From assembly GCA_947383215.1 (NCBI GenBank), contig CANDCP010000018.1:1-52230 (forward strand): DNA of 52,230 bases. Direction: 5' to 3'. The stretch is from an uncultured Roseburia sp. Its GTDB lineage: Bacteria; Bacillota; Clostridia; Lachnospirales; Lachnospiraceae. The notes under the pieces were generated by a model. That model ran no database searches. It was not told the origin of the DNA and was given only the letters and a program-made list of their open reading frames with translations. The translations under genes were made by a program, and so were the position numbers. Shown one piece after another: positions 7,941-16,503 of the stretch. The stretch's first letter is position 1. Every line of letters begins with the position of its first letter.

Positions 7941-8989
7941 CGGTTCTTATGATTGCCTGCAGCGTTCCGGCATTCCGGATCATGCAGGAGTTAGAAAAAA
8001 AGTGGAAAGCCCTTCGGGCGGATATCACCTTTGTATGTAAAGTAAAGTGCAGCGGCCTGCCGGAGCTTTCGGAGAAAGGAAGCTTAAGGGACTGTGTGGG
8101 CGAGTGGTTTGGAGCGGGCGCAAAGAGGGCGGACGCAATCGTGTTTTTTGGCGCCGCGGGGATTGCGGTCCGCGCAATCGCGCCGTTTATCCGGCACAAA
8201 TCCTTAGATCCGGCGGTGCTTGTCGTTGACGAGAGAGGAAAATTTTGTATTTCCCTGCTGTCCGGCCATGCGGGCGGCGCCAATGAACTGACCGGGCAGG
8301 TGGCAGAAATGCTGGGCGCGCTTGCGGTGATCACTACGGCGACAGATCTGGAAGGAAAATTTGCGGTGGATGATTTTGCCCGAAAAAATGATCTTGTCGT
8401 CACGGATTGGGAGATGGCAAAAAAAATTTCGGTCCGCATTCTAAACGGAACAAAAGTGGGGATATCCTCCGAGCTTTTGTTTGCGAATCAGCCCTGCGGG
8501 GGCGTCTTTGCAGACGATTCCTCGGAAGATGCCGGAATTGTAATTTCATACCGCAGCACGGCTTCCTCTCCGTATCGGGAGACCTTACAGCTGGCGCCGA
8601 GAGTGCTTGCGCTTGGGATTGGCTGCAAAAAAAATACGCCGAAGGAAAAGATAGAGGAGGCGGTGAACGCCTGCCTGGCGGAAGAAAGTATAAGATGTGA
8701 GGCTGTGTTTGCCGCGGCAAGCATTGACCTGAAAATGCGTGAGCAGGGGATAACGGCATGGTGCAAAGAGAGAGGCATTCCGTTTTTTACGTATTCGGCG
8801 GAAGAATTAAGGGCGGTCGGCGGAGAATTTTCGGGTTCGCCTTTTGTAGAAAAGACGACGGGGGTATCGAACGTCTGTGAGCGCAGCGCCGTACTGGCGG
8901 CCGGAAACGGAACGCTTCTTGTGGGAAAAAAAATTTATGACGGCATAACGGTCGCAATTGCAGAGAAGAAAGGAAGGATCGCATTTTGA
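7937..8989 (+). CDS. cbiG: Cobalt-precorrin-5A hydrolase CbiG
   Basis: At 350 residues this has the normal full CbiG length. The N-terminal domain has 'IVFFGAAGIAVRAIAPFIRHKSLDPAVLVVDERGKFCISLLSGHAGGANELT' (about 68-120), the CbiG_N signature. The C-terminal domain (about 215-345) has 'VLALGIGCKKNTPKEKIEEAV' and 'SNVCERSAVLAAG'. It opens the delta-lactone, releasing the C2 unit as acetaldehyde, between the C11 and C1 methylations. Its stop overlaps the TTG start of cbiH. Confidence 0.94.
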   Translation: MTVLMIACSVPAFRIMQELEKKWKALRADITFVCKVKCSGLPELSEKGSLRDCVGEWFGAGAKRADAIVFFGAAGIAVRAIAPFIRHKSLDPAVLVVDERGKFCISLLSGHAGGANELTGQVAEMLGALAVITTATDLEGKFAVDDFARKNDLVVTDWEMAKKISVRILNGTKVGISSELLFANQPCGGVFADDSSEDAGIVISYRSTASSPYRETLQLAPRVLALGIGCKKNTPKEKIEEAVNACLAEESIRCEAVFAAASIDLKMREQGITAWCKERGIPFFTYSAEELRAVGGEFSGSPFVEKTTGVSNVCERSAVLAAGNGTLLVGKKIYDGITVAIAEKKGRIAF

Positions 8990-9738
8990 ATCCATTGTAC
9001 GTGGTGGGAATCGGACCGGGGGAGTACAAAAAAATGACGATAGAGGCGGCGGAAATTTTACAGGACTGCGACGTGATAGCCGGATACGCCGTATACGTTG
9101 ATCTTATGAGAAAAATTCCGGCCTTTGCGGACAAGGAGTACATTGTTACCGGGATGAGACAGGAGAAGGAGAGGTGCCGGCTGGCGCTTTTGTCGGCCCT
9201 GGAGGGGAAAAAAACGGCCCTTGTGTGCAGCGGCGACGCCGGCGTCTACGGAATGGCGGGAATTTTGATGGAATTGAAAGCGGATACTTTAAATCCGGAC
9301 GATATGAATCCGGAGATCCGTGTGGTTGCGGGGGTTACGGCCGCTTTATCCGGGGCCGCCGTCTTGGGCGCGCCTTTGGGACATGATTTCTCGGTAGTCA
9401 GTTTGAGCGATCTGCTCACTCCCTGGGAAAAAATTGAGAAGCGTCTGCGGTGCGCGGCAATGTCGGATTTCGTTATCTGTCTTTATAATCCCTCCAGCCG
9501 CAGCCGGAAAGAGTATTTGCGCAGGGCGTGCGAGCTGGCCGGCGAGTACCGGCGGCCGGACACTGTCTGCGGATACGTAAAAAATATAGGGCGGGCCGGG
9601 CAGAAATTTGAAATATTAACGCTGCGTGAGTTAAAAGAGGTTTCAGCAGATATGTTTACAACCGTATTTATCGGAAATTCAATGACAAAGCGGATTGGAG
9701 ATCAGATGGTGACGCCGAGAGGGTATTTGAAGGAGTAG
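8986..9738 (+). CDS. cbiH: Cobalt-factor III C17-methyltransferase (ring contraction) CbiH
   Basis: This 250-residue tetrapyrrole methylase starts 'LYVVGIGPGEYKKMTIEAAEILQDCDVIAGYAVYVDLM', then 'KEYIVTGMRQEKERC' and 'TALVCSGDAGVYGMAGILMEL'. 'FVICLYNPSSRSRKEYL' and 'GNSMTKRIGDQMVTPRGY' lie near the end; all are typical of CbiH/CobJ. The start is TTG at 8986, fused to the cbiG stop (TTGA). An ATG alternative does not occur nearby. It catalyses C17 methylation with ring contraction in the anaerobic pathway. Confidence 0.94.
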   Translation: MNPLYVVGIGPGEYKKMTIEAAEILQDCDVIAGYAVYVDLMRKIPAFADKEYIVTGMRQEKERCRLALLSALEGKKTALVCSGDAGVYGMAGILMELKADTLNPDDMNPEIRVVAGVTAALSGAAVLGAPLGHDFSVVSLSDLLTPWEKIEKRLRCAAMSDFVICLYNPSSRSRKEYLRRACELAGEYRRPDTVCGYVKNIGRAGQKFEILTLRELKEVSADMFTTVFIGNSMTKRIGDQMVTPRGYLKE

Positions 9739-9744
9739 GAAAAC

Positions 9745-11745
9745 ATGTCTTGTATCGTTATTTTTGGGGGGACTTTAGAGGGGCGGCAGCTTGCGGAGGC
9801 ATTTATGGACAGCGGTCTGCAATTACATATCTGCGTGGCTACGGAGTATGGGGCAGGGCTTTTGCCGCGGCATCCCAATGTCCATATTCATTTCGGGAGA
9901 ATGGATAAGGATGAGATGAAGCGTTTTTTAAGTGAACTTTCACCGGATTTTTGTCTGGACGCCACGCATCCCTACGCTGCGTTTGCTACGGAGAATATAT
10001 GCCGGGCCTGCGGGGAAACGGGCGTTCCCGCGATACGCCTGCTGCGGGGAGAGGAGCGGGATTTCGACTGCGCGGCTCAAAATGAGGCCGTGTTTTTGGA
10101 CAGCGTGCAAGAGGCGGCAGAATTTTTAGACGGCACGAGCGGAAATATTCTGATTACGACCGGGAGCAAAGACCTCGAAAAGTATACCTGTATCAGGGGT
10201 TATAAGGATCGGTGCACGGCGAGAGTGCTTCCGACGCAGCAGGTGATGGAGAAATGCAAAAAGCTTGGATTTGAGGGAAAAAATGTAATCGGTATGCAGG
10301 GCCCTTTTTGCGAAGAATTAAACTTTTGGATGTTAAAGCAGATAAACGCGGCGTGGATGGTGACAAAAAGCTCGGGGGACGGCGGCGGTTACCCGGAAAA
10401 ATGCAGCGCCGCGCGGCGCGCAAAGGTAAGGCTTGTCATAATTCGCCGCCCCCCGGAGCAAGACGGGGCGTTGACGCTGCCTCAGGCCATAAAATTTCTT
10501 GAAAATCATTATAAAATAGACAGGAGACGGACGGTATACTTGATCGGAGCCGGTCCCGGGGACGAAAGCTTTCTCAGCGGAAAGGCGAAGGAGTGCATAA
10601 GAAGCTGTGACGTGCGGATCGGGGCGAAGCGGGTTCTTGAGCCCTTTCAGGGAATCGGGCCGTATTACGGCTGTTACAGGAAGGATGAAATTCTCTCGTA
10701 TTTAAAGGAGCACCCCGAATTTCGTTCGGCGGCGGTGTTGTATTCCGGCGATATCGGGTTTTATTCCGGAGCGCGGGGGATGAAGGACATTTTGTCTGAG
10801 GAAGGATTTGAGGTTGTCCCGGTTTCCGGAATCGCCTCCCCGGTTTGTTTTTTAAATAAACTTGGAATCGGATGGGATGAGGTGCGCCTGGTAAGCTGCC
10901 ATGGACAGAGCGTAAATCTGATTTCAATCATCCGCCATGAGAGGAAAGTCTGTGCGTTAATCGGGGAGGGCGGCGCGATCGCGCAGGTCTGCCAGAGGCT
11001 TGTGGATTTTTGCATGGAGAATGTGAAGGTCACGGTTGGGGAGCGGCTTTCTTATCCAAACGAGCGGATTGTAAGCGGTTCGCCGGAGGAGATTTTACGG
11101 GAAGAATTTGACGCGCTGAGCGTTGCGCTGTTTGAGAATCCGGCGTGCGAACCTTTGAGGCTCGGTTTCGGGAGATCGGACGATAATTTTTTCAGGGGGA
11201 AGGTTCCGATGACGAAAGAGGAAATCCGTGTGATTTCACTTTCAAAGCTAAAGCTGCGCGGCGGTTTTGTGCTCTACGATATCGGGGCCGGAACGGGGTC
11301 CGTTTCTGTGGAAGCCGCGCTTTCCAGCGACAGCGGGGCTGTCTATGCCATTGAGAAAAATCCGCAGGCCGTCTCGCTTATCGTCCGAAATAAATATAAG
11401 TTTCGGGCAGAAAACCTCGAGGTAATAGAGGGGGAGGCGCCGGAGGCGTTTCGGGCGCTTCCCGCTCCCACGCACGTATTTATAGGGGGAAGCGGAAAAA
11501 AGCTGATAGAGATCATCCGGAGCGTGCGTGAAAAAAACAGACATGCGCGGTTTGTGCTGAATGCGGTTACGCTGGAGACAATCGCGCAGATAGAAGAGAT
11601 AGGAAGAACGTTTTGCGCGTATCGGAATCCGGAAGTGGTACAGGTCAATACGGCAAAAAGCAGGCCGCTTTTGGGATATCATCTGATGTCGGCGCAAAAC
11701 CCGGTCTATATCGTTTCGTTTGGAGGGAAAGATGAAGAAGAATAA
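9745..11745 (+). CDS. cbiJ-cbiE-cbiT: CbiJ-CbiE-CbiT trifunctional fusion (precorrin-6A reductase + C5 and C15 methyltransferase)
   Basis: One 666-residue chain carries three enzymes. Residues 1-255 are CbiJ-like: 'VIFGGTLEGRQLAEAF', 'DATHPYAAFATENI', 'ILITTGSKDLEKY', 'VIGMQGPFCEELN' and 'MVTKSSGDGGGYPEK'. Residues 261-465 are CbiE: 'VYLIGAGPGDESFLSGKA', 'AVLYSGDIGFYSGARGM', 'VPVSGIASPVCFLNKLG'. Residues 470-660 are CbiT: 'RSDDNFFRGKVPMTKEEIRV', SAM motif 'YDIGAGTGSVSVEAAL' (about 510), 'HVFIGGSGKKL'. CbiET (CobL-like) fusions are widespread; the addition of CbiJ at the front is less usual. It reduces the macrocycle and methylates C5 and C15 with decarboxylation. It overlaps the next gene by 14 nt. 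Confidence 0.93.
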   Translation: MSCIVIFGGTLEGRQLAEAFMDSGLQLHICVATEYGAGLLPRHPNVHIHFGRMDKDEMKRFLSELSPDFCLDATHPYAAFATENICRACGETGVPAIRLLRGEERDFDCAAQNEAVFLDSVQEAAEFLDGTSGNILITTGSKDLEKYTCIRGYKDRCTARVLPTQQVMEKCKKLGFEGKNVIGMQGPFCEELNFWMLKQINAAWMVTKSSGDGGGYPEKCSAARRAKVRLVIIRRPPEQDGALTLPQAIKFLENHYKIDRRRTVYLIGAGPGDESFLSGKAKECIRSCDVRIGAKRVLEPFQGIGPYYGCYRKDEILSYLKEHPEFRSAAVLYSGDIGFYSGARGMKDILSEEGFEVVPVSGIASPVCFLNKLGIGWDEVRLVSCHGQSVNLISIIRHERKVCALIGEGGAIAQVCQRLVDFCMENVKVTVGERLSYPNERIVSGSPEEILREEFDALSVALFENPACEPLRLGFGRSDDNFFRGKVPMTKEEIRVISLSKLKLRGGFVLYDIGAGTGSVSVEAALSSDSGAVYAIEKNPQAVSLIVRNKYKFRAENLEVIEGEAPEAFRALPAPTHVFIGGSGKKLIEIIRSVREKNRHARFVLNAVTLETIAQIEEIGRTFCAYRNPEVVQVNTAKSRPLLGYHLMSAQNPVYIVSFGGKDEEE

Positions 11746-14146
11746 GATGCCGCGTCTGATGTTTGCCGCCGCAGGAAGCGGAAGCGGCAAGACGACCGTT
11801 ACATGCGCGGTGATTGAACTGATGAAAAGGAAAAACTTAAAAGTCGCGTCGTTTAAATGCGGGCCGGATTACATTGACCCGATGTTTCACCGCAGCGTTT
11901 TGGGGATTTCGTCCGGAAATTTGGATACGTTTTTTACAGACCGTCATCTCACGCGATATCTTCTCGCGAAGGGCGCCGGGGACGCCGATATTACGGTGTT
12001 AGAGGGCGTTATGGGATATTATGACGGTCTGGGCGGGCAGAGCGAGCAGGCCAGCAGCTACGAGATTGCAAGGGTTACCGAAACGCCTGTGATATTAGTT
12101 GTGGATGCAAAGGGCGCGAGTGTCTCCCTTGCGGCGGTTATCCGCGGGATCATGGAGTACCGAAAGGACAGCCGTATCCGGGGAGTAATATTAAACCGCG
12201 TGTCTCCGTCGTACTATGAGCGCATAAAAGCGGTGATTGAAAAGGAATGCGGGGTGAAGGTGTTTGGCTGCCTGCCGCAAAGTGAAAAGATACGGGTGCC
12301 CTCCAGACATTTGGGGTTGATTGCGCCGGGAGAGATGGACGACTTTCACCAATGGATACAGGCTGTCGCAGACGAGGCGGAGAAAACGTTTGATATAAAC
12401 TCGCTGCTTGAGGCGGCGGGGGAAGCGGAATTTATTTCGGAGCGGGAGCCTGATATTCCGTGTCTGCCGTGCGAGGTCACGATTGCGGTGGCAAAGGACG
12501 AGGCATTTTCGTTTTTTTATGCGGAGAATTTAAAGCTGCTGGAAAAGATGGGCGCCAGGCTCGTTGAATTTTCTCCGATTCACGATAAGGCGCTTCCGAC
12601 GGATATCGACGGGCTTTTGCTTTTGGGCGGCTATCCGGAAAACTATGCGAAGGAGCTGGAGGAGGCGGTTTCGATGCGGGAGTCCGTGAGGCTGGCCTGT
12701 CAGGATAAGCTGCCCTGTCTGGCGGAGTGCGGCGGTTTTTTGTATTTGCAGCGGGAGCTTACGGGGAGCGACGGCGTCAAAAGAAAAATGGCGGGAGCGC
12801 TCGCGGGAAGCGCCGAACGGGCAAACGGACGGCGCAGATTCGGCTATGTCCTTGCAGAAAACAGAACATGCGGCGTTTTGGGGGATAAGGGTCAGGTGAT
12901 CCGGGGACATGAGTTTCACCGTTGGGACTGCAGTGAAAACGGGGAGGATTTTCTTGTGCAAAAGCCGCTTTTAAAAGAGCAGGGGGACCGCTATCCGGCT
13001 ATGGTGCATAACAGCCATATGGCGGCCGGTTTTTTGCATTTCTATTATTACAGCAATCCCGAAATGATTTACCGGTTTCTCTTATCGTGCGCGCGTTACC
13101 GTGCGGGCAGGCGCGCCAAGGAGCGCTGGGACGCGATTGCAAAGCCGATTGACAGTCTGGGAATTCTGGAAGATTATGTGGGAAAGCTCTGTCGGATTGC
13201 GGCGGATGAGAGACCGTATGATTTGCGGCGGCGCGCGCTCGTTGTTTTTTGCGGCGACCACGGAGTAGTCGGTGAGGGCGTGACGCAGACCGGCAGCGAG
13301 GTTACAAGGATTGTAAGCGAGAATTTTGCGAAGGGCTGTTCTACCGTAAATTATATGGCGAAGTCCGCGGGGGCGGATGTGTTTACCATAGATATGGGAA
13401 TAGACGCGCCGCCGTACCCCACAAAAGAACTGCGATGCGGCGCGGTGATAGACAGGAAGGTGGCAAGAGGGACGGACAGTCTTTTTTTGGGGCCTGCCAT
13501 GACGGGGGAGCAGTGCGTGAAGGCGGTTGAGACCGGAAAAAATCTTGTCGGCGAATTAAAAGCGATGGGATACCGGATACTTGCGACCGGGGAGATGGGG
13601 ATCGGAAATACGACGTGTACCAGCGTGCTTGCGGCGGCGCTTTTGAACCTGGAGGCCGACGAGGTTACCGGGAAAGGGGCCGGGCTTTCAGCGCAGGGAA
13701 TCAAAAAGAAGCGTTTGGTTGTCGGCAGGGCGGTCGATAGGATTCGACAAAAGCATTTGTCCGACCCCATGGACATTCTTGCCGAAGCCGGGGGCTATGA
13801 GGTCGCCGGGATGGTCGGAGCGTTTCTGGGCGCGGTGGCGCATGAGATCCCGATTGTCATCGACGGAGCAATTTCTTCGGTGGCGGCGCTTGTCGCAGCG
13901 AAAATCGATCCGCGCGTTGTTGACTTTGCGCTGGCGTCCCATGTATCGGAGGAAATCACAGGCAGACTGGCATTGAGGGAGCTGGGTCTGGAGGCGGCGC
14001 TGCACACGAGAATGTGCCTGGGAGAGGGAACCGGAGCGGTGGCGCTTTTTCCTCTTTTGGATATGGCGGTGGAGGTATACGGGAGTATGGGAACATTTTC
14101 GGAATATGAGATCGATCCGTACGCCAGATTTACGGCGCAGGAATGA
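11732..14146 (+). CDS. cbiA-cobT: CbiA-CobT fusion: cobyrinate a,c-diamide synthase + NaMN:DMB phosphoribosyltransferase
   Basis: This is an 804-residue fusion. Residues 1-455 are CbiA: P-loop 'AAGSGSGKTTVTCA', 'KCGPDYIDPMFH', 'LEGVMGYYDGL', then a class I amidotransferase domain with 'LLLLGGYPENYAKEL', nucleophile Cys in 'LAECGGFLYLQ' and His in 'VHNSHMAAGFLHFYY'. Residues about 460-800 are CobT: 'RWDAIAKPIDSLGILE', 'VVFCGDHGVVGEGVTQ', 'TGEMGIGNTTCTSVL', 'GAGLSAQGIKKK' and the catalytic Glu in 'LGEGTGAVALFPLLD' (about 762). The N-terminus of CobT is shortened where it joins. The start at 11732 is chosen for GGAGGGA upstream. The first half amidates side chains a and c; the second activates the lower ligand. 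These steps are far apart in the pathway, so the fusion is more likely about stoichiometry than channelling. Confidence 0.92.
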   Translation: MKKNKMPRLMFAAAGSGSGKTTVTCAVIELMKRKNLKVASFKCGPDYIDPMFHRSVLGISSGNLDTFFTDRHLTRYLLAKGAGDADITVLEGVMGYYDGLGGQSEQASSYEIARVTETPVILVVDAKGASVSLAAVIRGIMEYRKDSRIRGVILNRVSPSYYERIKAVIEKECGVKVFGCLPQSEKIRVPSRHLGLIAPGEMDDFHQWIQAVADEAEKTFDINSLLEAAGEAEFISEREPDIPCLPCEVTIAVAKDEAFSFFYAENLKLLEKMGARLVEFSPIHDKALPTDIDGLLLLGGYPENYAKELEEAVSMRESVRLACQDKLPCLAECGGFLYLQRELTGSDGVKRKMAGALAGSAERANGRRRFGYVLAENRTCGVLGDKGQVIRGHEFHRWDCSENGEDFLVQKPLLKEQGDRYPAMVHNSHMAAGFLHFYYYSNPEMIYRFLLSCARYRAGRRAKERWDAIAKPIDSLGILEDYVGKLCRIAADERPYDLRRRALVVFCGDHGVVGEGVTQTGSEVTRIVSENFAKGCSTVNYMAKSAGADVFTIDMGIDAPPYPTKELRCGAVIDRKVARGTDSLFLGPAMTGEQCVKAVETGKNLVGELKAMGYRILATGEMGIGNTTCTSVLAAALLNLEADEVTGKGAGLSAQGIKKKRLVVGRAVDRIRQKHLSDPMDILAEAGGYEVAGMVGAFLGAVAHEIPIVIDGAISSVAALVAAKIDPRVVDFALASHVSEEITGRLALRELGLEAALHTRMCLGEGTGAVALFPLLDMAVEVYGSMGTFSEYEIDPYARFTAQE

Positions 14147-14156
14147 GAGGAAAGAC

Positions 14157-14726
14157 ATGCTATATGTAATCACAGGGGGAAGCGGCAGCGGGAAGTCGAA
14201 ATACGCGGAGGATTTTGCGGTACAGGTGCGCGGGAAGCAGTTTTCATCCGGAAGGCTTTTTTATGTGGCGACGCTGTGCCCTTATCGGCCGTCGGGCGAG
14301 ACGGATCCGGAGTGTACGGCAAGGATAGAGAGGCATCGGCAGATGCGGAGAGATAAGGGATTCTCCACGGTCGAATGTTACTGCGGAATCGGCCGGATAG
14401 AGACAAAACCATGCGATGTGGTATTGTTGGAATGTATGTCGAATCTGCTTGCAAATGAGATGTATCAAAGCGAGGGACACATTCGAAGTTTCGGGGAGGA
14501 AGAGCGGAAACAGATGAGGGGAGCGATACTTTCTCCCCTTTTGGATATGGCAAAACGGGCAGGCTGTGTCATTGTTGTGACGAACGAGGTGTTTTCGGAC
14601 GGGACGGCTGCGGACGGGGAGACGGCGCGGTATCTTGGAATGCTTGCGGATATCAACAGAGAGCTTGCAAAGGCAGCCGACGGCGTCACAGAGGTGGTCT
14701 GCGGAATCCCGCTGGCAGTCGTCTGA
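14157..14726 (+). CDS. cobU: Adenosylcobinamide kinase / adenosylcobinamide-phosphate guanylyltransferase CobU
   Basis: This 189-residue protein has the CobU P-loop 'YVITGGSGSGKSKYAEDFA' and 'YVATLCP'. The 'ARIERHRQMRRDKGFSTVE' segment holds the His that carries GMP (about residue 60). It also has 'DVVLLECMSNLLANEMY' and the C-terminal 'VVTNEVFSDGTAADGETARYLGMLADINRELA'. The start at 14157 is preferred over 14106, because GAGAGGAAAG precedes it and because it avoids a 41-nt overlap with the CobT domain. It makes AdoCbi-GDP for the CobS step. Confidence 0.94.
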   Translation: MLYVITGGSGSGKSKYAEDFAVQVRGKQFSSGRLFYVATLCPYRPSGETDPECTARIERHRQMRRDKGFSTVECYCGIGRIETKPCDVVLLECMSNLLANEMYQSEGHIRSFGEEERKQMRGAILSPLLDMAKRAGCVIVVTNEVFSDGTAADGETARYLGMLADINRELAKAADGVTEVVCGIPLAVV

Positions 14727-14753
14727 TTTTGATTTACAGAGAGGAAATATAAG

Positions 14754-15506
14754 ATGTGGAAATCGTTTGTAATTGCATTCTCTACGTATTCGAAGATTCC
14801 GATGCCGAACGTGGAGTGGAATGAGAAGAGCATGAGGTACAGTATGTGTTTTTTTCCGCTCGTAGGGGCGGCGCTCGGGCTGCTTAGCATGGGATGTTTT
14901 TATGCATTGAGAGCGGCCGGTGTTGGAAGAGCGGCATCGGCGGCGGTTTTGTGCGCGCTTCCGGTTTTGGTCAGCGGAGGGATCCATATGGACGGTTTTT
15001 TGGATACCGTAGACGCCAAAAGCTCTTACCGTTCGGCGGCGGAGCGTCTTGAGATCCTGAAGGATCCGCATACGGGGGCGTTTGCAATTATTTGCGGGGC
15101 GTTATATTTTTTGGCATATTTTGGCGCGTTTACCGAGGTGGCGGAGACGGAGATTGCCTGTGTCGCCGTAGGTTACGTCTATTCGAGGGTGTTAAGCGCG
15201 CTTTCCGTCGTGACTTTTCGCAAAGCGAAGTGCGAGGGGATGGCGGCTGCCGCCGCGGATGCGGCCGAAAAAAAGGCAAAATGGATTCTGGGAGCGGAGC
15301 TTATTTTTGTAATAGCGCTGTTTCTTTACCTTGCGCCGGCGTCCGGGGGCGTCTGTATTTTGGCGGGTCTTATATGCTTTTGGCGTTACAGGGCGATGGC
15401 GTATCGGCTATTCGGCGGAATTACCGGAGATTTGGCGGGTTATTTTCTGCAGGTATGCGAGCTTGCGGTTTTAATTTCGGCGGCGGCAGTCTCAAAAATC
15501 GTGTAG
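14754..15506 (+). CDS. cobS: Adenosylcobinamide-GDP ribazoletransferase CobS
   Basis: This 250-residue polytopic membrane protein has 'AFSTYSKIPMP' near the N-terminus. The active-site segment is 'GGIHMDGFLDTVDAKSSYRSAAERLEILKDPHTGAFAII' (about 80-115), the acidic CobS signature. Hydrophobic helices follow, and 'FGGITGDLAGYFLQVCELAVLIS' is near the end. It joins AdoCbi-GDP with alpha-ribazole(-phosphate) to form the final nucleotide loop in the membrane. The start follows GAGAGGAAATATAAG. It sits directly after cobU, the enzyme that makes its substrate. Confidence 0.94.
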   Translation: MWKSFVIAFSTYSKIPMPNVEWNEKSMRYSMCFFPLVGAALGLLSMGCFYALRAAGVGRAASAAVLCALPVLVSGGIHMDGFLDTVDAKSSYRSAAERLEILKDPHTGAFAIICGALYFLAYFGAFTEVAETEIACVAVGYVYSRVLSALSVVTFRKAKCEGMAAAAADAAEKKAKWILGAELIFVIALFLYLAPASGGVCILAGLICFWRYRAMAYRLFGGITGDLAGYFLQVCELAVLISAAAVSKIV

Positions 15507-15530
15507 AGCAGTTTTAGAGAGGGAGGATTT

Positions 15531-15872
15531 ATGGTATTTATTGTAGGGGGCGCCCACCAGGGAAAAACAGATTACGCGAGAGAACATTTTAACGAGGGAT
15601 GCAAGCTGGTAAATCATTATCATCTGCGCGTAAGAGAGCAGCTGCGCGCGGGCCTTGACCCTCTGCGGGAGGCCAAAAAGCTGTTACGTTCAATGGAGGA
15701 GTTAAAGGGCGGGCTTGTGATTATCAGCGACGAGATCGGTTATGGCCTTGTCCCGGTCGATGTATTTGAACGGGAATACCGGGAAAAATCCGGCAGAGTA
15801 AACTGCTATTTGGCGGAAAAGGCCGATCAGGTCATTCGCGTGGTCTGCGGAATCGGGAGCCGGATAAAATGA
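15531..15872 (+). CDS. Short CobU-like P-loop protein
   Basis: This 113-residue protein has a P-loop 'VGGAHQGKTDYA' at the N-terminus. Its second half, 'GGLVIISDEIGYGLVPVDVFEREYREKSGRV' and 'AEKADQVIRVVCGIGS', parallels the CobU C-terminus (NEV..RELA..ADGVTEVVCGIP). It lacks the middle portion of CobU, including the guanylylated His region 'RIxxHRxxR'. It is a shortened paralogue of the gene 1 kb upstream and may keep kinase but not guanylyltransferase activity. It has a good SD (GAGGGAGG) and an intact frame, and it overlaps cobC, so it looks maintained rather than decaying. The function is an inference. Confidence 0.7.
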   Translation: MVFIVGGAHQGKTDYAREHFNEGCKLVNHYHLRVREQLRAGLDPLREAKKLLRSMEELKGGLVIISDEIGYGLVPVDVFEREYREKSGRVNCYLAEKADQVIRVVCGIGSRIK

Positions 15873-16447
15873 GGCTGTATATGATCCGCCACGGCGCGAC
15901 GAGGGGAAATCTGGAATCAAGATACGTCGGCTCTACCGACGAAGATCTTTTGGACGAGTCGAAACGGCTGCTTGCGGGAAGGAGCGCGCCAAAGGCGAAA
16001 CGAATCTATGTAAGCCCGATGAAAAGATGTCTCACAACCGCGGAACTATTGTATCCGGGCAAAACAAAGAAAATTATTCCGGGCTTTGCGGAGTGCCGTT
16101 TCGGCGTGTTTGAGTATAAAAATTATCAGGATCTAAAGGGGAATGAGGATTATCAGCGCTTTATCGACACTTTTGGAGAGTGCGCTATCCCGGGAGGGGA
16201 GAGCAGGAGCGCTTTTTGCGAGCGCTGCGTGCTTGCGATGGAGGCTGTTTTTGAGGAGCCGGAGGAGACGGATCTGGCGCTTGTGGTACATGGCGGTACG
16301 ATTATGGCGCTTTTGGATCATTATTCCGATCCGCACAGGGACTATTATGAGTGGCAGGTAGAAAACGGCGGCGGATTCGCGATGGAGGCGGTCCGGGAAA
16401 ACGGGAGCGTATGTTTTAAAAATATTGCGCGTCTCGATAACATGTGA
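15869..16447 (+). CDS. cobC: Alpha-ribazole-5'-phosphate phosphatase-like histidine phosphatase CobC
   Basis: This 192-residue protein belongs to the histidine phosphatase superfamily. The catalytic motif is 'LYMIRHGATRGN' (His about 8), followed by 'YVSPMKRCLTTAELL', 'EFxxCRFGVFEYKNYQDL' and the second His in 'ALVVHGGTIMALLDHY' (about 140). Context within the cobS/cobU block gives the CobC role: dephosphorylating ribazole phosphate or adenosylcobalamin phosphate. Family assignment is secure. The exact substrate rests on context. It overlaps the upstream gene by 4 nt. Confidence 0.85.
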   Translation: MRLYMIRHGATRGNLESRYVGSTDEDLLDESKRLLAGRSAPKAKRIYVSPMKRCLTTAELLYPGKTKKIIPGFAECRFGVFEYKNYQDLKGNEDYQRFIDTFGECAIPGGESRSAFCERCVLAMEAVFEEPEETDLALVVHGGTIMALLDHYSDPHRDYYEWQVENGGGFAMEAVRENGSVCFKNIARLDNM

Positions 16448-16470
16448 CAGGCGAAGCGGGATTGCGCAAC

Positions 16471-16486
16471 GGCGCCATTGGGCTAA
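16471..16486 (+). repeat. Short repeat, copy 1: GGCGCCATTG + G-rich/TAA tail
   Basis: The sequence GGCGCCATTGGGCTAA lies in the 56-nt gap before cbiB. An exact GGCGCCATTG with a similar tail (AGTTAA) recurs at 20697-20712, in the 50-nt gap before the PAS gene. In both places it stands about 20-30 nt upstream of a start codon. Nothing else in the gap resembles a promoter or a hairpin. The function is unknown. Confidence 0.4.
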
Positions 16487-16503
16487 GTAGAGGGAGGAAA
16501 TAA

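Noticed and set aside
14244-15071. Long minus-strand open frame (275 codons) across cobU and cobS
   Set aside because: Arg/His/Ser-rich translation with no recognisable domain; it lies antiparallel to two clearly conserved genes, so it is a frame shadow. The same holds for other minus-strand frames, such as 17738-18358 and 39463-40062.
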